Below are positions 1-10,416 of a stretch of DNA of 25,656 bases, piece after piece. Source of the stretch: Podaxis mareebaensis (Eukaryota; Basidiomycota; Agaricomycetes; Agaricales; Agaricaceae). Numbering within the stretch: the stretch's first letter is position 1; each line of letters starts with the position of its first letter. Position numbers and translations under genes: made by a program. The notes beneath the pieces were generated by a model that was given only the letters and a program-made list of their open reading frames with translations, made no database searches and was not told the origin of the DNA. Location: assembly GCA_018524725.1 (NCBI GenBank), contig JAEUWP010000517.1:1-25656 (forward strand), written 5' to 3'.

Positions 1-63
1 GATAATTTCAGTGGAGCATCCTCAGCCAAAGTCTCCTGCAAGATAACTTCAGTGGAGCACCCT
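1..63 (+). repeat. Short direct repeat at window start
   Basis: A motif of about 20 bp beginning gataa-t/c-ttcagtggagca occurs at 1-20 and again at about 42-61, a period of 41 bp. Because 41 is not a multiple of three, the two copies read in different frames; only the second is in the gag frame. It may be the end of a repeat array that continues upstream. Confidence 0.6.
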
Positions 64-2441
64 CTGACCTTTTGTCCGGACCGTCGTCCAACACATCTCG
101 TTTACCCCCACCTATTACTAGGCATACACCATCCAACCTGTACCCTCGACTCCCTCCTCCTTCCTACTGACCTTTCTCTGACTCCCGTTTCGCAGAGCTT
201 CAAAACCTCTTTCAGAGAGCTTGCTCCAAGAGCAACTTTCAAAATCGACTTGACAACTACACCTGCGGTACAGAGAATATAATCCTTATCGACGGCAAAT
301 CATACACAAAATGAGAGCTACTAGGAGTCTACTACACCCTCCGTTACTCACAAGAAGGTGAAGCAGAACTTCCTGAATCCCCACTAGGTGTTTACCAAGA
401 CACCGACATCCTTCTTCGCTACAAGCTCCAGCACAGCTGGCAGTTTGAGACCCTTCCCACCTTCGTCGAACATCCCACTCTCTTCACACAATTTGAAGAA
501 CACTTTCAGCAAGCCAAGCAAGCCCAGAGTCTACATCTCCATTGGACAGGTTCCCCTCGAGAGATCGACCAGGCTGAAGCACTTCTCAGAGCTTTCGAAT
601 GCCATTTGAGCCATTGTCAGTGCACAACTACACCGGTACCCCCTCACTTAACTACTACCTCAACCATCTCCCCTTCAGCTGAGCAGATGGTTATCAGAGA
701 GTCTGAACCCTCAAACCCACTGCAACAGTTCCAAATTATCGAACCACCATTGTATCATTCAACTCAACTGTCAACCCCAGAACCAGTCCCAACCAACACT
801 ACCCGAACTGTTTTGCACAGGCGTACCACATTGCTAACCGAGCAGTCAGAATCACAGAGTTCTACGTTTGCATCTGCAACAAGTGTACAACCTGAGACCT
901 GGATCGATACACCTTTGCCCCTATCTCCACACTCATGGCTAGGACCGGATATATGGCCTTCCTCGAGGTACCCAGAGACACAAACTTTACCCTCAGTACC
1001 CATTACCCAAACCTTAGATACCTTTGGAACCAATGAGTCACAATCGTATTCATCCCAAACCCCAACGCCGACCGATACTACACCTCCGAGCCGATCTACT
1101 ATAGAGATGCAGAGGCCAGAGTTACCTATCAATCAGACACACCCACAGAGACAGATGAATCCAACATCGAGAGTACTAGGTACTACATCATTGACCTCGA
1201 CTCCATCTAATCAACCACTGCCTTCCTCTCCTCCTCCTAATCCACCTCATGGACCACCCACTCGCCAACAGAACGCAGCCATGGCCACACCCAAAGCCCT
1301 GAAGATTCAACCATTCGACGGTGAACCTCGTAATTTCCAAACATTCCAGGATCAACTTCGACTTGTCTTCAATGACCATCAAGCCGCATTTCAAAATGCG
1401 CAGAATAACATCGATGACTGAAAGAAAATCCTTTACATGCTCCAGTACATGACCAAAGGCAACACCACTGGATTCCGCAATGCCTTTATGAAAGAAAAGT
1501 GGAATACCACCAATAACGCCTACGAGTATGGTACTTGGCACAATTTCAACATCCGACTTGAAGACCATTTCAAACCGAAGATTGAAGCCATGCAAGCCAC
1601 CGAAAAGCTTCGACGTGCTCGTCTCAACATCTCCAAAATGGACATCACTGTTTTCAATCAGATGTTCACTTACCTTCTGAGTCAGGCAAACATTACTGAC
1701 AACAACCACAAAGTTCATCTCTACATCGACTCTATTCCCAATTGGGTACAGCGACAACTCTATTTAACGACTCAACCTCCTACTACCTATGCCCAATGGC
1801 AAGCCGACGTTGCTAGGATTGTTAACAACTTCCAACAATATCAGATGCGTAAGACCAGCAGAGGACCTTCTTCCCAGCTATCTTACTTTAATGATGCCTT
1901 CAATGATACCCCTCGAAACAAATTCATCTACAAAGAGTGCAGACTCCCACCAGGCGAACCTATGGATATCAACGCACTCGAAGAGTTCTCTTCCGAAGAC
2001 GAAGAAGAAATCCCTGACTTCTCCTCAGATGAAGAAGACAACTATGCCAAGCAAGGCATTTCAGTGAACACCATCCTAACTGACTGGCAATGAGACCAAA
2101 TGAAACATGGAGCATGCATCACCTGTGGTAACATGAACCACTGGGTGCATTCATGCCCCCTCCGTAGAAACCGACAATCTCTGATGAATCAGAGATGATT
2201 CCAGAAAGGAAAACAACCTTCCTCTCAGCCATCGGCCTCGACCCCCTTCTCTTCCTCAAACTGATCATGTCCCTCTTCTTCCTCTTCTTCCAATCCTTCT
2301 CCATCTCGTCTCAACACCCTTAACACAATTAAGGCCACTTTTGCCGAAATGACTGCTGAAGATCAGAACGAACTAGCTAACCATGCAATGGCCAAGATCA
2401 TCGAAGAAGAACAACAGTCTTTTCCGCAAGGACCAGAGTAG
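6..2441 (+). pseudogene. gag frame of chromovirus, interrupted by six TGA codons
   Basis: Gag packages element RNA into virus-like particles. The frame is open from base 6 to a TAG at 2439-2441, broken only by TGA at 168, 312, 1419, 2091, 2196 and 2262. The first half, to about 1280, includes an apparently folded part around 180-620 and then a Pro/Ser/Thr-rich stretch. The recognisable Gag domain begins near an ATG at 1281 in a near-ideal start context (gcagccATGg); it has a PFDGE-type opening followed by a helical region rich in Trp and Gln to about 1850. An acidic tail precedes a CX2CX4HX4C zinc knuckle (Cys codons 2115, 2124, 2154; His 2139). Translation may have begun at 1281 or further upstream; this cannot be decided here. 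The last 60 nt overlap pol in the -1 frame. Confidence 0.85.
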
Positions 2442-5400
2442 AGGCAACACCTCTGAGTCCTTCTGAACTTTCGAATTCTAGTATGAACCTTGAACCCCCG
2501 TTTGATATACAGAACCATTATGATTCCCATTGGACCGCTCGAAAATATCTCGCTCATAAAATAGAGAGTAGGAAACTGTCTAGAGAACCTCCTGTACCGG
2601 TTACAGATTCGAACTCAGATCAGATTTCGACTACCCACTCTTCCACCGAGCCGATGATAGCTGAAATCTGTTTGTCAGCATCGACCAACAACAAATCCCT
2701 GTATATCCTGGCCATACTAAAGAATCCAAATTCTTCCACAGTTGCCACTATTTACCTGCTACTTGACAGCAGTGCACAAGGAGACTTCGTCTCTCCCTTG
2801 ACTGTTCAATGGCTTGGGTTAAGAACAATACCCTTGACTAGACCCATACCAGTACAAAATGTCGATGGAACTATGAATGTAGGCCATGCCATTACTGCAC
2901 AAGCAGAATTGCAGCTACACATAGATAATTGTGACATAGACGTTACTTGCTATGTTGCAGAGATCGGAGAGCGACCGATGATCATCGGCCTCCCATTTCT
3001 TGAGAAACACAACCCCAACATCAATTGGACGAAACATACCTTTTGATGGCGAACCAGGAGATCTAAGATCCCTGCTATAAATATCGATAACATGGATACC
3101 AAAAACGAGATCCAGATCAATCATATCCAGTTAGCTGAAAAGGCAACTGAGAATGTTCCACATTCCATCCACAGGAAAGCTAGACTCGATTATGAAGCAC
3201 AGCTTGACCTGGCACATGCCACTCTAGAGATCAATACCAAGATCTCAGAAGCACAGAAGTCCTATCAGGCATATCATGGCTCAAAGAAGTCTGTGGATCC
3301 AAAGGACATCGTCCCAAAAGTTTATTGGGATTACCTAAACCTATTCAGTGAAAAGGAATCAGAAAGATATCCTCCTTCACGACCGTATGATCACAAGATC
3401 GACCTAAAACCAGACTTTAAACCTGAAGCAGCTAAATTGTACCGCTTGACGGACAATGAACTGTTAGAGTTAAAGCAATTCTTAGATGATAACCAACGAA
3501 AAGGTTACATCAGGAAGTCTGAAAGCCCGCAAGCTGCACCCTTCTTCTTCATATTGAAGAAAGATGGAAAGCTGCGACCCGTTCAGGATTACAGACATTT
3601 GAACCAGTTCACAGTGAAGAATGCGTATCCTATCCCTTCTATTTCTGGAATACTAGATCACCTCAAGGGTGCCAAGTATTTCACTACTCTTGATATTCGT
3701 GCAGGATATAACAATATCTGCATTCGAGAAGGTGACCAATGGAAAGGTGCCTTCTGAACTCCTTTTGGTCTTTTTGAACTGAATGTCATGTTCTTCGGAA
3801 TGACTAACAGCCCAGCCACATTCCAAGCAATGATGGACCATATATTCCATGACCTGATAGACAAGCCCGGATGCACCGCAGTCATTGTCTACATGGATGA
3901 TATCCTTATTTTCTCCAATGACCTCTCTTCTTTGCAAAAAGAAACTCGTGAAGTTCTGAAGAGGCTAAGAGAGAATGATCTCTATGTCAAACCCGAGAAG
4001 TGTAAATTTGAACAGACATCTGTCAAATATCTTGGGATGAACATTTCTCAGAACCAGATCAGAATGTCGAAAGACAAACTGGCTGGTATCAAAGATTGGC
4101 CTAGACCAAAATGTGTCCGAGATGTATGGAAATTTATCGGCTTTGCTAACTTCTATAGGAAATTCATACACCACTATTCCCACCTATGTGCCCCTCTCAA
4201 CGCACTCCTCCAAAAGAATCAGAACTTCGAATGGAATGATGCTGCAGAGCATGCTTTCACAGCCTTGAAGGAGACCTTCCAGAGAGAACCCCTCCTTCAT
4301 ACACCAGATATGTCCAGACCCTTCATCGTCAAGACTGACGCTTCCAATTATGCCACTGGTGGAGTACTTATCCAGAAAGATGACAACGGAAATGAACACC
4401 CATGTGCATTCCGATCAAAGTCATTAACCCCAACAGAGTGAAACTACGCCACACCTGATAAGGAACTCCTGGCAATCAAGCAAGCCTTCGATGAATGGTG
4501 CCACTACCTGCATTCTGCTCCCTATGAAATCGAAGTTCGATCAGATCACAACAACCTCTGACACTGGCAAGATGCCAGAAAACTATCAAAATGACATGTC
4601 CGAACCTGGGTTGAATTGCAGGAATACAAATTCCACATCAAACATTATCCAGGCAAGGCAATACCAGTCGCTGACGCACTCTCTAGATGACCAGACCACG
4701 AAGTCGACAAGTCAAAAGAGAACATCGACAGAGTCCTCCTCCCAAAGGAGCTCTTCATCAATGCTATCACAGCAGATGGTACATTACCTCCATCACCATC
4801 ACCCCAGACTGCATCACAAGCACCCTTCACATCACAACCATCAGTAGATGAAAAACGCGAAATCCTCATGAGACATCATGATCACCACTCCACAGGACAT
4901 CCAGGCATTGATGAAACAATCTGCCGAGTCCGCACAGAAACCAATTGGCCAGGCCTTCAAGACTTCATTTGAAATTACATTACAGGCTGCCATATCTGCC
5001 AACAATTTAATATTGACAGAAGACCCAATCACCCTTCCCTTCACCCCCTGGAGCCATCACCATCATTACGTCCCTTTGCAGATGTGTCCATGGACCTTGT
5101 CACAGGTCTACCTGAGACCGCAGAAGGCTACGACACCATATTGTCTGTGGTGGACCGCGGACTTACAAAGGGGATACTAGTACTACCGACTACAAAAACA
5201 GTGACCTTCAAAGACATAGCCACCTTGCTGACAAAGCACTTCTATCCACGCTATGGAATTCCCACCTCAATCATAGCAGATCGAGATCCAAGATGGGCAG
5301 GAAAAGCTACTAAAGCATTTTATTCCGCCTTAGGAATCGATTTACAACTATCCACTGCCTACCATCTGCAATCAGACGGAGTGACAGAACGATCACACCA

Positions 5401-6175
5401 AGAACTTGAAGTATACCTATCAAAGTATTGCTACAAAGATCCCAAGTCATGGGCTGACAAGTTGTCACACTTCGAATACAAGTATAACTCGACCACACAC
5501 GCCAGAAACGAGAAGACACCATTCGAGCTTCTCTACGGATATAATCCTCCCCCTATCCCTGAACTCCTCATCTGAACCAATGCCCCTGCATCAAATGAAC
5601 GACTATTTGATATAGATCAATCCTGATGCAATGCTGCAGAAGTCATGAAGGAAAACACTAAACGAATGATCGCCCAAAGAACGCCTCAAACAGAGATGTA
5701 CGAAAAAGGTGACAGAGTTTGGCTAGATGCTAGAAACCTTCCTCTGCAGGAACAGAAAGTGAAAATTTGTCCCCGAAGATATGGCCCCTTTACTGTCAAG
5801 AAATGAAAAGGACCACTCGCATACGAACTCACCCTGCCTACCGCATGGAAGCTTCACCCTACATTCCATGTCTCTCTCTTGAAACAATACAAGAAGACTG
5901 ACCAGAATATCTCTGAACCCGAGCCTTCTCAGCCAGAGTTAATAGACAGAGAAGAAGAATATGAAATTGAATCTATTATTAACCACAGAATTCACTGAAG
6001 CCGAACTACCTATCTCATCCACTGGAAAGGTTATCCGAACTCGGACAACACCTGGGAAGACGAAGAAAACTTGACAAGGAACGCTTCAAAGATTTTAGTA
6101 GAGTATAAAAAGAGACATTTCATTCCCCCATTCCAAAAGCTCGCCACTTCCAAACATACTCATGTCAAACGCTAG
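2381..6175 (+). pseudogene. pol polyprotein of chromovirus, interrupted by eleven TGA codons
   Basis: One frame, -1 relative to gag, runs from after a TAA at 2378 to a TAG at 6173-6175 and encodes the replication enzymes. The retropepsin active site is at 2765-2773 and reads D-S-S instead of D-S-G. Reverse transcriptase follows, with its YMDD catalytic motif intact at 3890-3901. The RNase H start is marked by TDAS near 4334. The integrase has an HHCC zinc finger (final Cys codons 4988 and 4997) and a catalytic core with Asp 5093, Asp 5279 and Glu 5387, which is DD35E spacing. A C-terminal chromodomain spans about 5960-6120 with WKGY at 6023. TGA stops lie at 3044, 3755, 4439, 4559, 4592, 4688, 4970, 5573, 5624, 5804 and 5996. 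Several fall where Ty3/gypsy relatives carry Arg, such as AF-R-T and ALSR-R, consistent with CGA to TGA. No indels were found. Confidence 0.93.
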
Positions 6176-7799
6176 TTCCTTCTCTGTCAACAACTATGCT
6201 GCCATCGAGCCAGCAACGTCTGGAACGGAAAGCTTCACAGAGCTCCTCCATGGAGACTCTCTGACCAGAGGATCTGACAGCGACTACGTTGCGATGTCTC
6301 CCTTGGACCACCTCGAGTTCACTACCATCCAGAGCGAACCATCCCCAATCACTAGTACCAACCTGTTCCATCAACATTCATTCACTCATCCAACATCTAC
6401 AACACCTACCTCTGATCCACTGCATGCCAGTCTTCCAAACCGCACAACGACTGTTCCGGAAGATGAAAACTATCAGAATTTCCTTCGACAAGCCCTTGCC
6501 ACCACTCCCCAAAGGAACCCAGATTGTTATCCATTGGGACAACACCATCAAGTGCTGGACTCACGAACATCTGGAAATCTGACTGATCTCCCCCATCCAT
6601 ATAACCCCTTGAGTAATATCTACCAGACCGCTACCTCCCTCGCCCAGGCCACTGGTTATCCAAGTGCAGCCGATGTACTCACAGACCTGAGAAGCTGGAA
6701 CCCACCAGCTCCGGAACCAGGAGACGAGTTATGGTTCAATTTCCGAGACGCAGCTGACCAAGCAACATGACCCCTCTACAATGTCGCTTCACAATACAGA
6801 ACCCAACATCAGGTCCAGTACATGAAGAACCTCATCAGACAGGTGTGTACCTTTCTCACCACTGCCACAACTGCAGAGACCCCCACCTTCATTGCCTCAC
6901 TCCATCAACAGTATGGAAGCAAGCACGCCACGACACACTCTTCCACCTCGAACCCCTCCTCCTCCACTCACACCCAATGTGCAGAGATGGATCAAGTATC
7001 TCAGTCTCGAGAGTCCAGTACAACAGATACTGGAAGCCAAACATGAGTTACACCAGAGAACTACCCCTGGTGGTATCAACAAGATCGAGGAATCCTTGTT
7101 GCTGAGGGAAGAGCCTATTCCCATCGAGCGTGAACTGACCCATTCGTCCCAGAGACCCTTCAGTCTCAAGCTAAGGCTTCAGTCGAACAGAAGCCTGACA
7201 TCGCCACCTACCCAAACTTACCAACCCTCATAAACATCTTGACTCTGCAAGGAGAGTTGAACCCCATCTCCAAATACCCCAACTGGGAATGCCACATTCG
7301 ACGATGAACTCTTCCTCTCACCATCGCGAAACTTCTTCCTCCCAATCTTCTCAGAGTATATGGACAAGGCTGTTGGCTTTGTTTAGGAGTAGGGCATATC
7401 ACCTCAGACTGTCCGAACCATATGTGCCGATTCTGTCAAGGACGAAATCACCACTCTTGGCAGTGCATTCAACGTCCTCAGACTCCCGTCATCCCGTCTC
7501 GCTACCAATCCCCTGTTAATGGCCCTATGTACCAAGAAGCCAAGAAGCATGTCCAGTTTCTCACCAATGCTCTGACTCTCAGCCAAAGAGGACGGCAGAA
7601 TATGTTATACGAAGATGCTTTCACCCTTATCCCTTGACCTATCCCTCGCGATCATGGAGCATTAGAGAATACCACCACTGAGTATACTTTCAATCCTATC
7701 ATGAAGCAGACCGAAGGACGACACGTCACCACTAACAACGTCCCCATCCAAAATCAGTCCAAGCAACACCTCACCAAGATCGACACTTGTTATAGGTAG
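6162..7799 (+). pseudogene. Third element frame with double CCHC zinc knuckle, five TGA stops
   Basis: This 545-codon frame follows pol and lies before the polypurine tract, the position where env or accessory genes sit in some LTR elements. Its ATG at 6162 overlaps the pol end by 14 nt; it ends at TAG 7797-7799. In-frame TGA codons occur at 6768, 7044, 7131, 7305 and 7635, with no other breaks. The N-terminal part is Ser/Thr/Pro-rich. Two perfect CX2CX4HX4C knuckles lie at 7371-7412 and 7425-7466, four residues apart. Such knuckles bind single-stranded nucleic acid in nucleocapsids and CNBP-type proteins. No membrane segment is evident, so it is not env-like. It could be a second nucleocapsid-like protein or a captured host gene. 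That it was a real protein is inferred from the sustained frame, the knuckles and decay matching gag and pol. Function is unknown. Confidence 0.72.
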
Positions 7800-7822
7800 A
7801 TCGATCCAGAGTTCGATTACAC

Positions 7823-7830
7823 AAAGGGGA
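7823..7830 (+). other. Candidate polypurine tract
   Basis: The purine run aaagggga lies 3 nt before TGTTACA, the proposed first bases of the 3' LTR. Polypurine tracts prime plus-strand DNA synthesis in LTR retrotransposons and directly precede the 3' LTR. The assignment rests on position and composition only. Confidence 0.5.
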
Positions 7831-7833
7831 TGA

Positions 7834-8480
7834 TGTTACACTCCTCTCGTTTCCGCCGCCATCCATGTCTCTTTCGCAGTCTCACCTCACTGTTCGTCAA
7901 TCACCTTCCCACCTCTCAACTCCAAGCATCCATCTTGTCCTGCCTTCCATTGCAACTTCAGTCCCACCTCAGATCTTCCGAAGGAGCACTATGTTTAGCA
8001 CTCGGGCTTGGTGATATGTTGTGTAATAATAGCTTACCTTCTGCAGATCTCATCTTACCTCAGGCTTGGTCTTCTATACTTAGAGTACTGAAGTAACTAC
8101 GAAGATTCTCCTTAGGGACATGTAGAATAGCAATTGCTCTCATATTTAGATAGCTCATAAAGTAAGTAGAACTTAGCTTTACAATCATTTGTACATAGTG
8201 CGAGAATAGCGAGGACTGTCTTCCGCTTTATCTTCTTGCCACATGAGAGCTCTACCTGCCTCAACAGGATAACTGGCATAACAGCTAAACCTACAGAGTA
8301 GCCTGCGACCTTACAAGTTGTATCTCTCCCTAGGCAGTCCCTGCGAGATTTCCAGCCAGCCTCTAGTTCTCTCTGGAGAACAGACAGGCATTCCACTTAA
8401 GGAACTTAATAGTGCTGGGGTGTCTTAGGACAGTATCTCTCTGCACTGAGATGACGTGTAGAAACTGTCTCTATGTAACA
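7834..8480 (+). repeat. Candidate 3' LTR of the chromovirus
   Basis: The interval starts TGTTACA and ends TGTAACA, a perfect 7-bp terminal inverted repeat of the TG...CA type, just after a purine tract. No protein-like frame is evident inside. The 5' LTR is not in the window, so the boundaries cannot be confirmed by comparison. An alternative pairing, TGATG at 7831 with CATCA at 8671-8675, would give a longer LTR but rests on only 5 bp. Confidence 0.4.
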
Positions 8481-8715
8481 GAAGATACTGGGGATAGAAG
8501 TACCAAGAATGATGATGTGACTTCAGGTAGTAAACTGGAGGACTCAGGCAATGAGAGCAGTAATAGTGATGACAACAATGAATATGTTTGGTTTCTATTC
8601 ATTGAGAACTCCCACATACACATATATATCTATAAAGAATGGGACATTGAGTGTGGGAGTGGTGGGAATGCATCAGATTTATAAGCATTGCCCATAGAAG
8701 GCAAAGGGACCAATT
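8481..8715. other. Low-complexity stretch with a 9-bp inverted repeat
   Basis: A reading frame rich in Asp, Ser, Asn and Glu continues to about 8684 but begins inside the candidate LTR and has no recognisable domain, so it is not called a gene. A 9-bp inverted repeat (actcccaca at 8608-8616, its complement at 8652-8660) encloses an AT-rich segment. Confidence 0.4.
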
Positions 8716-8768
8716 CTTAGTCAGCCTTAGTCAGCCTTAGTCATCCTTAGTCATCCTTAGTCAGCTTA
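8716..8768 (+). repeat. Tandem 10-bp repeat, about five copies
   Basis: The unit cttagtcagc or cttagtcatc is repeated head to tail about five times. The g/t variation at position 9 is arranged g, g, t, t, g. It is a simple minisatellite with no spacers. Confidence 0.9.
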
Positions 8769-8855
8769 AATCACTAACATAATTGTTGTCCCATTCTTCA
8801 ATCCCTGTGATCCCTGTGATGTCCCAGGCTTTTGATATCAATCAATCAGATCAGA

Positions 8856-9120
8856 CATTGGCACAGGCGAAATAATGAAATAAAAATAAAACTTGCACCC
8901 CCCAGAATTGGGCCTTCCTCAGACTTTGCATTGGCACAGGTGAAATAAAAATAAAGATAAAACTTGCACCCCCCAGAATTGAGCTTTCCTCAGACCTTGC
9001 ATTGGCACAGGTGATGTAATGAAATAATGAAATAAAAATAAAACTTGCACCCCCAGAATCGACACAAGTGAGATAATGGAATAATGAAATAAAAATAAAA
9101 CTCCTACCCCCAGGATCAAG
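8856..9120 (+). repeat. Minisatellite, four units of 60-73 bp
   Basis: Four imperfect units start at about 8856, 8929, 9000 and 9060. Each has a ggcacaggtga-like head, an AT-rich core of repeated aaataatgaaa and aaaataaaa words, and a tgcaccccccagaat tail; the first two also carry a cttcctcaga segment. Unit lengths are about 73, 71, 60 and 61 bp. The minus-strand reading frame across it is a product of the repeat. Confidence 0.9.
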
Positions 9121-10416
9121 CCTCCAGGGCTGAAGGTCCTGGAGTGTGGATCTTCAATGGCAACAACTGATTTATTTGTGTAGCTAAACTCAGATAGTGC
9201 TGAAGGCATGGGTAATCAGACTTGTATATATATATAAAACAAGGTCAAGATTGAAGCTGGTTTTATGCTAGAAATCATACCTACATAGGTAGTTAAGGCA
9301 TTATCATGTGCATAAAGTAGTGTTTATGGGTGATGCCTGGCTTTCCAGAGACTGCCTAGCTGGTTAACCTCTGATTGTGCCCTAATTGCATGTATCATAC
9401 ATGATACTTTAATGCCATTATCTCACCATTGTGCTCTGAACATGATGGAGAAAAACAATGCTGAAATACAATAGATAAGCTCTTAGCCACTGTGCAAAAT
9501 CATTATCTCCATCAGATAACCCATTGTCTGAGCCTATCATGCTCATATTCATCACCCTCCTCCATTAAGGCTGATGATATGCTTATGTCAGATTCTACCA
9601 ATTGCATCCTGGCTCTGATAATTCAGTGTATTATTAGTGGTAGGATATAATGGATCATAATGTATTATCAACTGCCAGTCATACAGTATTGGGCCCAATT
9701 GTAGCCTCATAGCTAAAACATCATATCTGATTTTCAACAATTTAGTGATGGTCTCTGGTTAACTCTGTGGTGTGCATCAGCATAGTTCTGCATGTATCCG
9801 GGGAGGCTTATGACATCACAATTGATCTCTCTGGGTTCCACCACCAACCTGCCAACTGCCTATGCTCACCATATTGACTGGGTCTTGCTCAAAAACGTAC
9901 TATCCAATGCACTACAATTATGTTCCCCATCAGAGAGCTGGCTGACATCCCACTATGTCGACTGCATCTATCACTCTTCCTCCTCTCAGAATTGCACAAT
10001 GGACAAGTAATTTGCAAACCCCCTGATCTAGCAGCCACAATTCTGGGTGCACTATTTCCAGAAGTGTCAGAAGTATGCTTTATAGGCCATATGGGATGTA
10101 AATTGACTGCAAGTGCACGAGGTTGCATAGGAGTGGCTTGGCTGCTGCTGGTTGGAAGACATGTGTGTCAGACGGCTTTGCATGAATCCTGGCCCACTTA
10201 TTTTGCTTCTATCTTGACTATCCAATCTGAGTTTGTAGGCACAAGACCATGAATTGATAAAGCAGGCTGAAGCTAGGAAACACTTTTTGTTCATTGATGG
10301 ACTACTTGATGTTAGCCGATAACTACTGCAGGTGTACCCATGACTGCTTGTTGCGCACCGCCAGTGAAACCCAGCACATCTGTATGGTTACATCAACCCT
10401 AGTAGTACGAGCGGGA
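9121..10416. other. AT-rich intergenic DNA, no gene recognised
   Basis: No reading frame here shows a recognisable domain or consistent exon structure; the longest, 9920-10252 (+) and its minus-strand overlaps, look like chance. A short TA run occurs near 9224, and a perfect inverted repeat, GTATCAT-ac-ATGATAC, at 9392-9407. The region ends exactly where the downstream duplication begins. Confidence 0.55.

Larger units (their letters stand above)
1..8480 (+). mobile_element. Ty3/gypsy chromovirus, decayed, 5' end outside window
   Basis: LTR retrotransposon on the + strand. Its 5' LTR and primer-binding site lie outside the window. Order seen: Gag with CCHC knuckle, retropepsin, reverse transcriptase (YMDD), RNase H, HHCC zinc finger plus DD35E integrase, chromodomain, an extra third frame, a polypurine tract and a candidate 3' LTR. 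The protease-RT-RNaseH-integrase order is that of Ty3/gypsy (Metaviridae), and the terminal chromodomain places it among chromoviruses, which use it to target integration to modified chromatin. The copy is dead: 22 in-frame TGA codons interrupt the three frames. No frameshifts and no internal TAA or TAG are seen. The 3' boundary is inferred from a short terminal inverted repeat and is less certain than the element's identity. Confidence 0.92.

Noticed and set aside
764..1757. Minus-strand frames opposite gag (764-1132 and 1188-1757)
   Set aside because: They mirror the gag coding sequence and have no recognisable domain; gag on the + strand explains the open frame.
6..7799. TGA read as Trp in the retroelement (alternative genetic code)
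   Set aside because: Tryptophan is encoded by TGG at conserved sites throughout pol, and several TGA codons sit where relatives have Arg or Lys, not Trp. CpG decay explains the pattern without a new code.
6..7799. Classical Neurospora-type RIP as the cause of element decay
   Set aside because: RIP favours CpA to TpA and would create TAA and TAG from CAA and CAG, which are frequent here; none occurs inside the frames.
8716..8768. 10-bp repeats as a CRISPR-like array
   Set aside because: The units are contiguous with no spacers, and the sequence is eukaryotic.
8919..9209. Minus-strand frame with Leu/Phe-rich repeats
   Set aside because: It is a translation of the minisatellite; its repeats follow the DNA repeat, not a protein family.
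9920..10252. Plus-strand 110-aa frame in the AT-rich spacer
   Set aside because: There is no domain, no clear splice context, and competing frames of similar length lie on the other strand.
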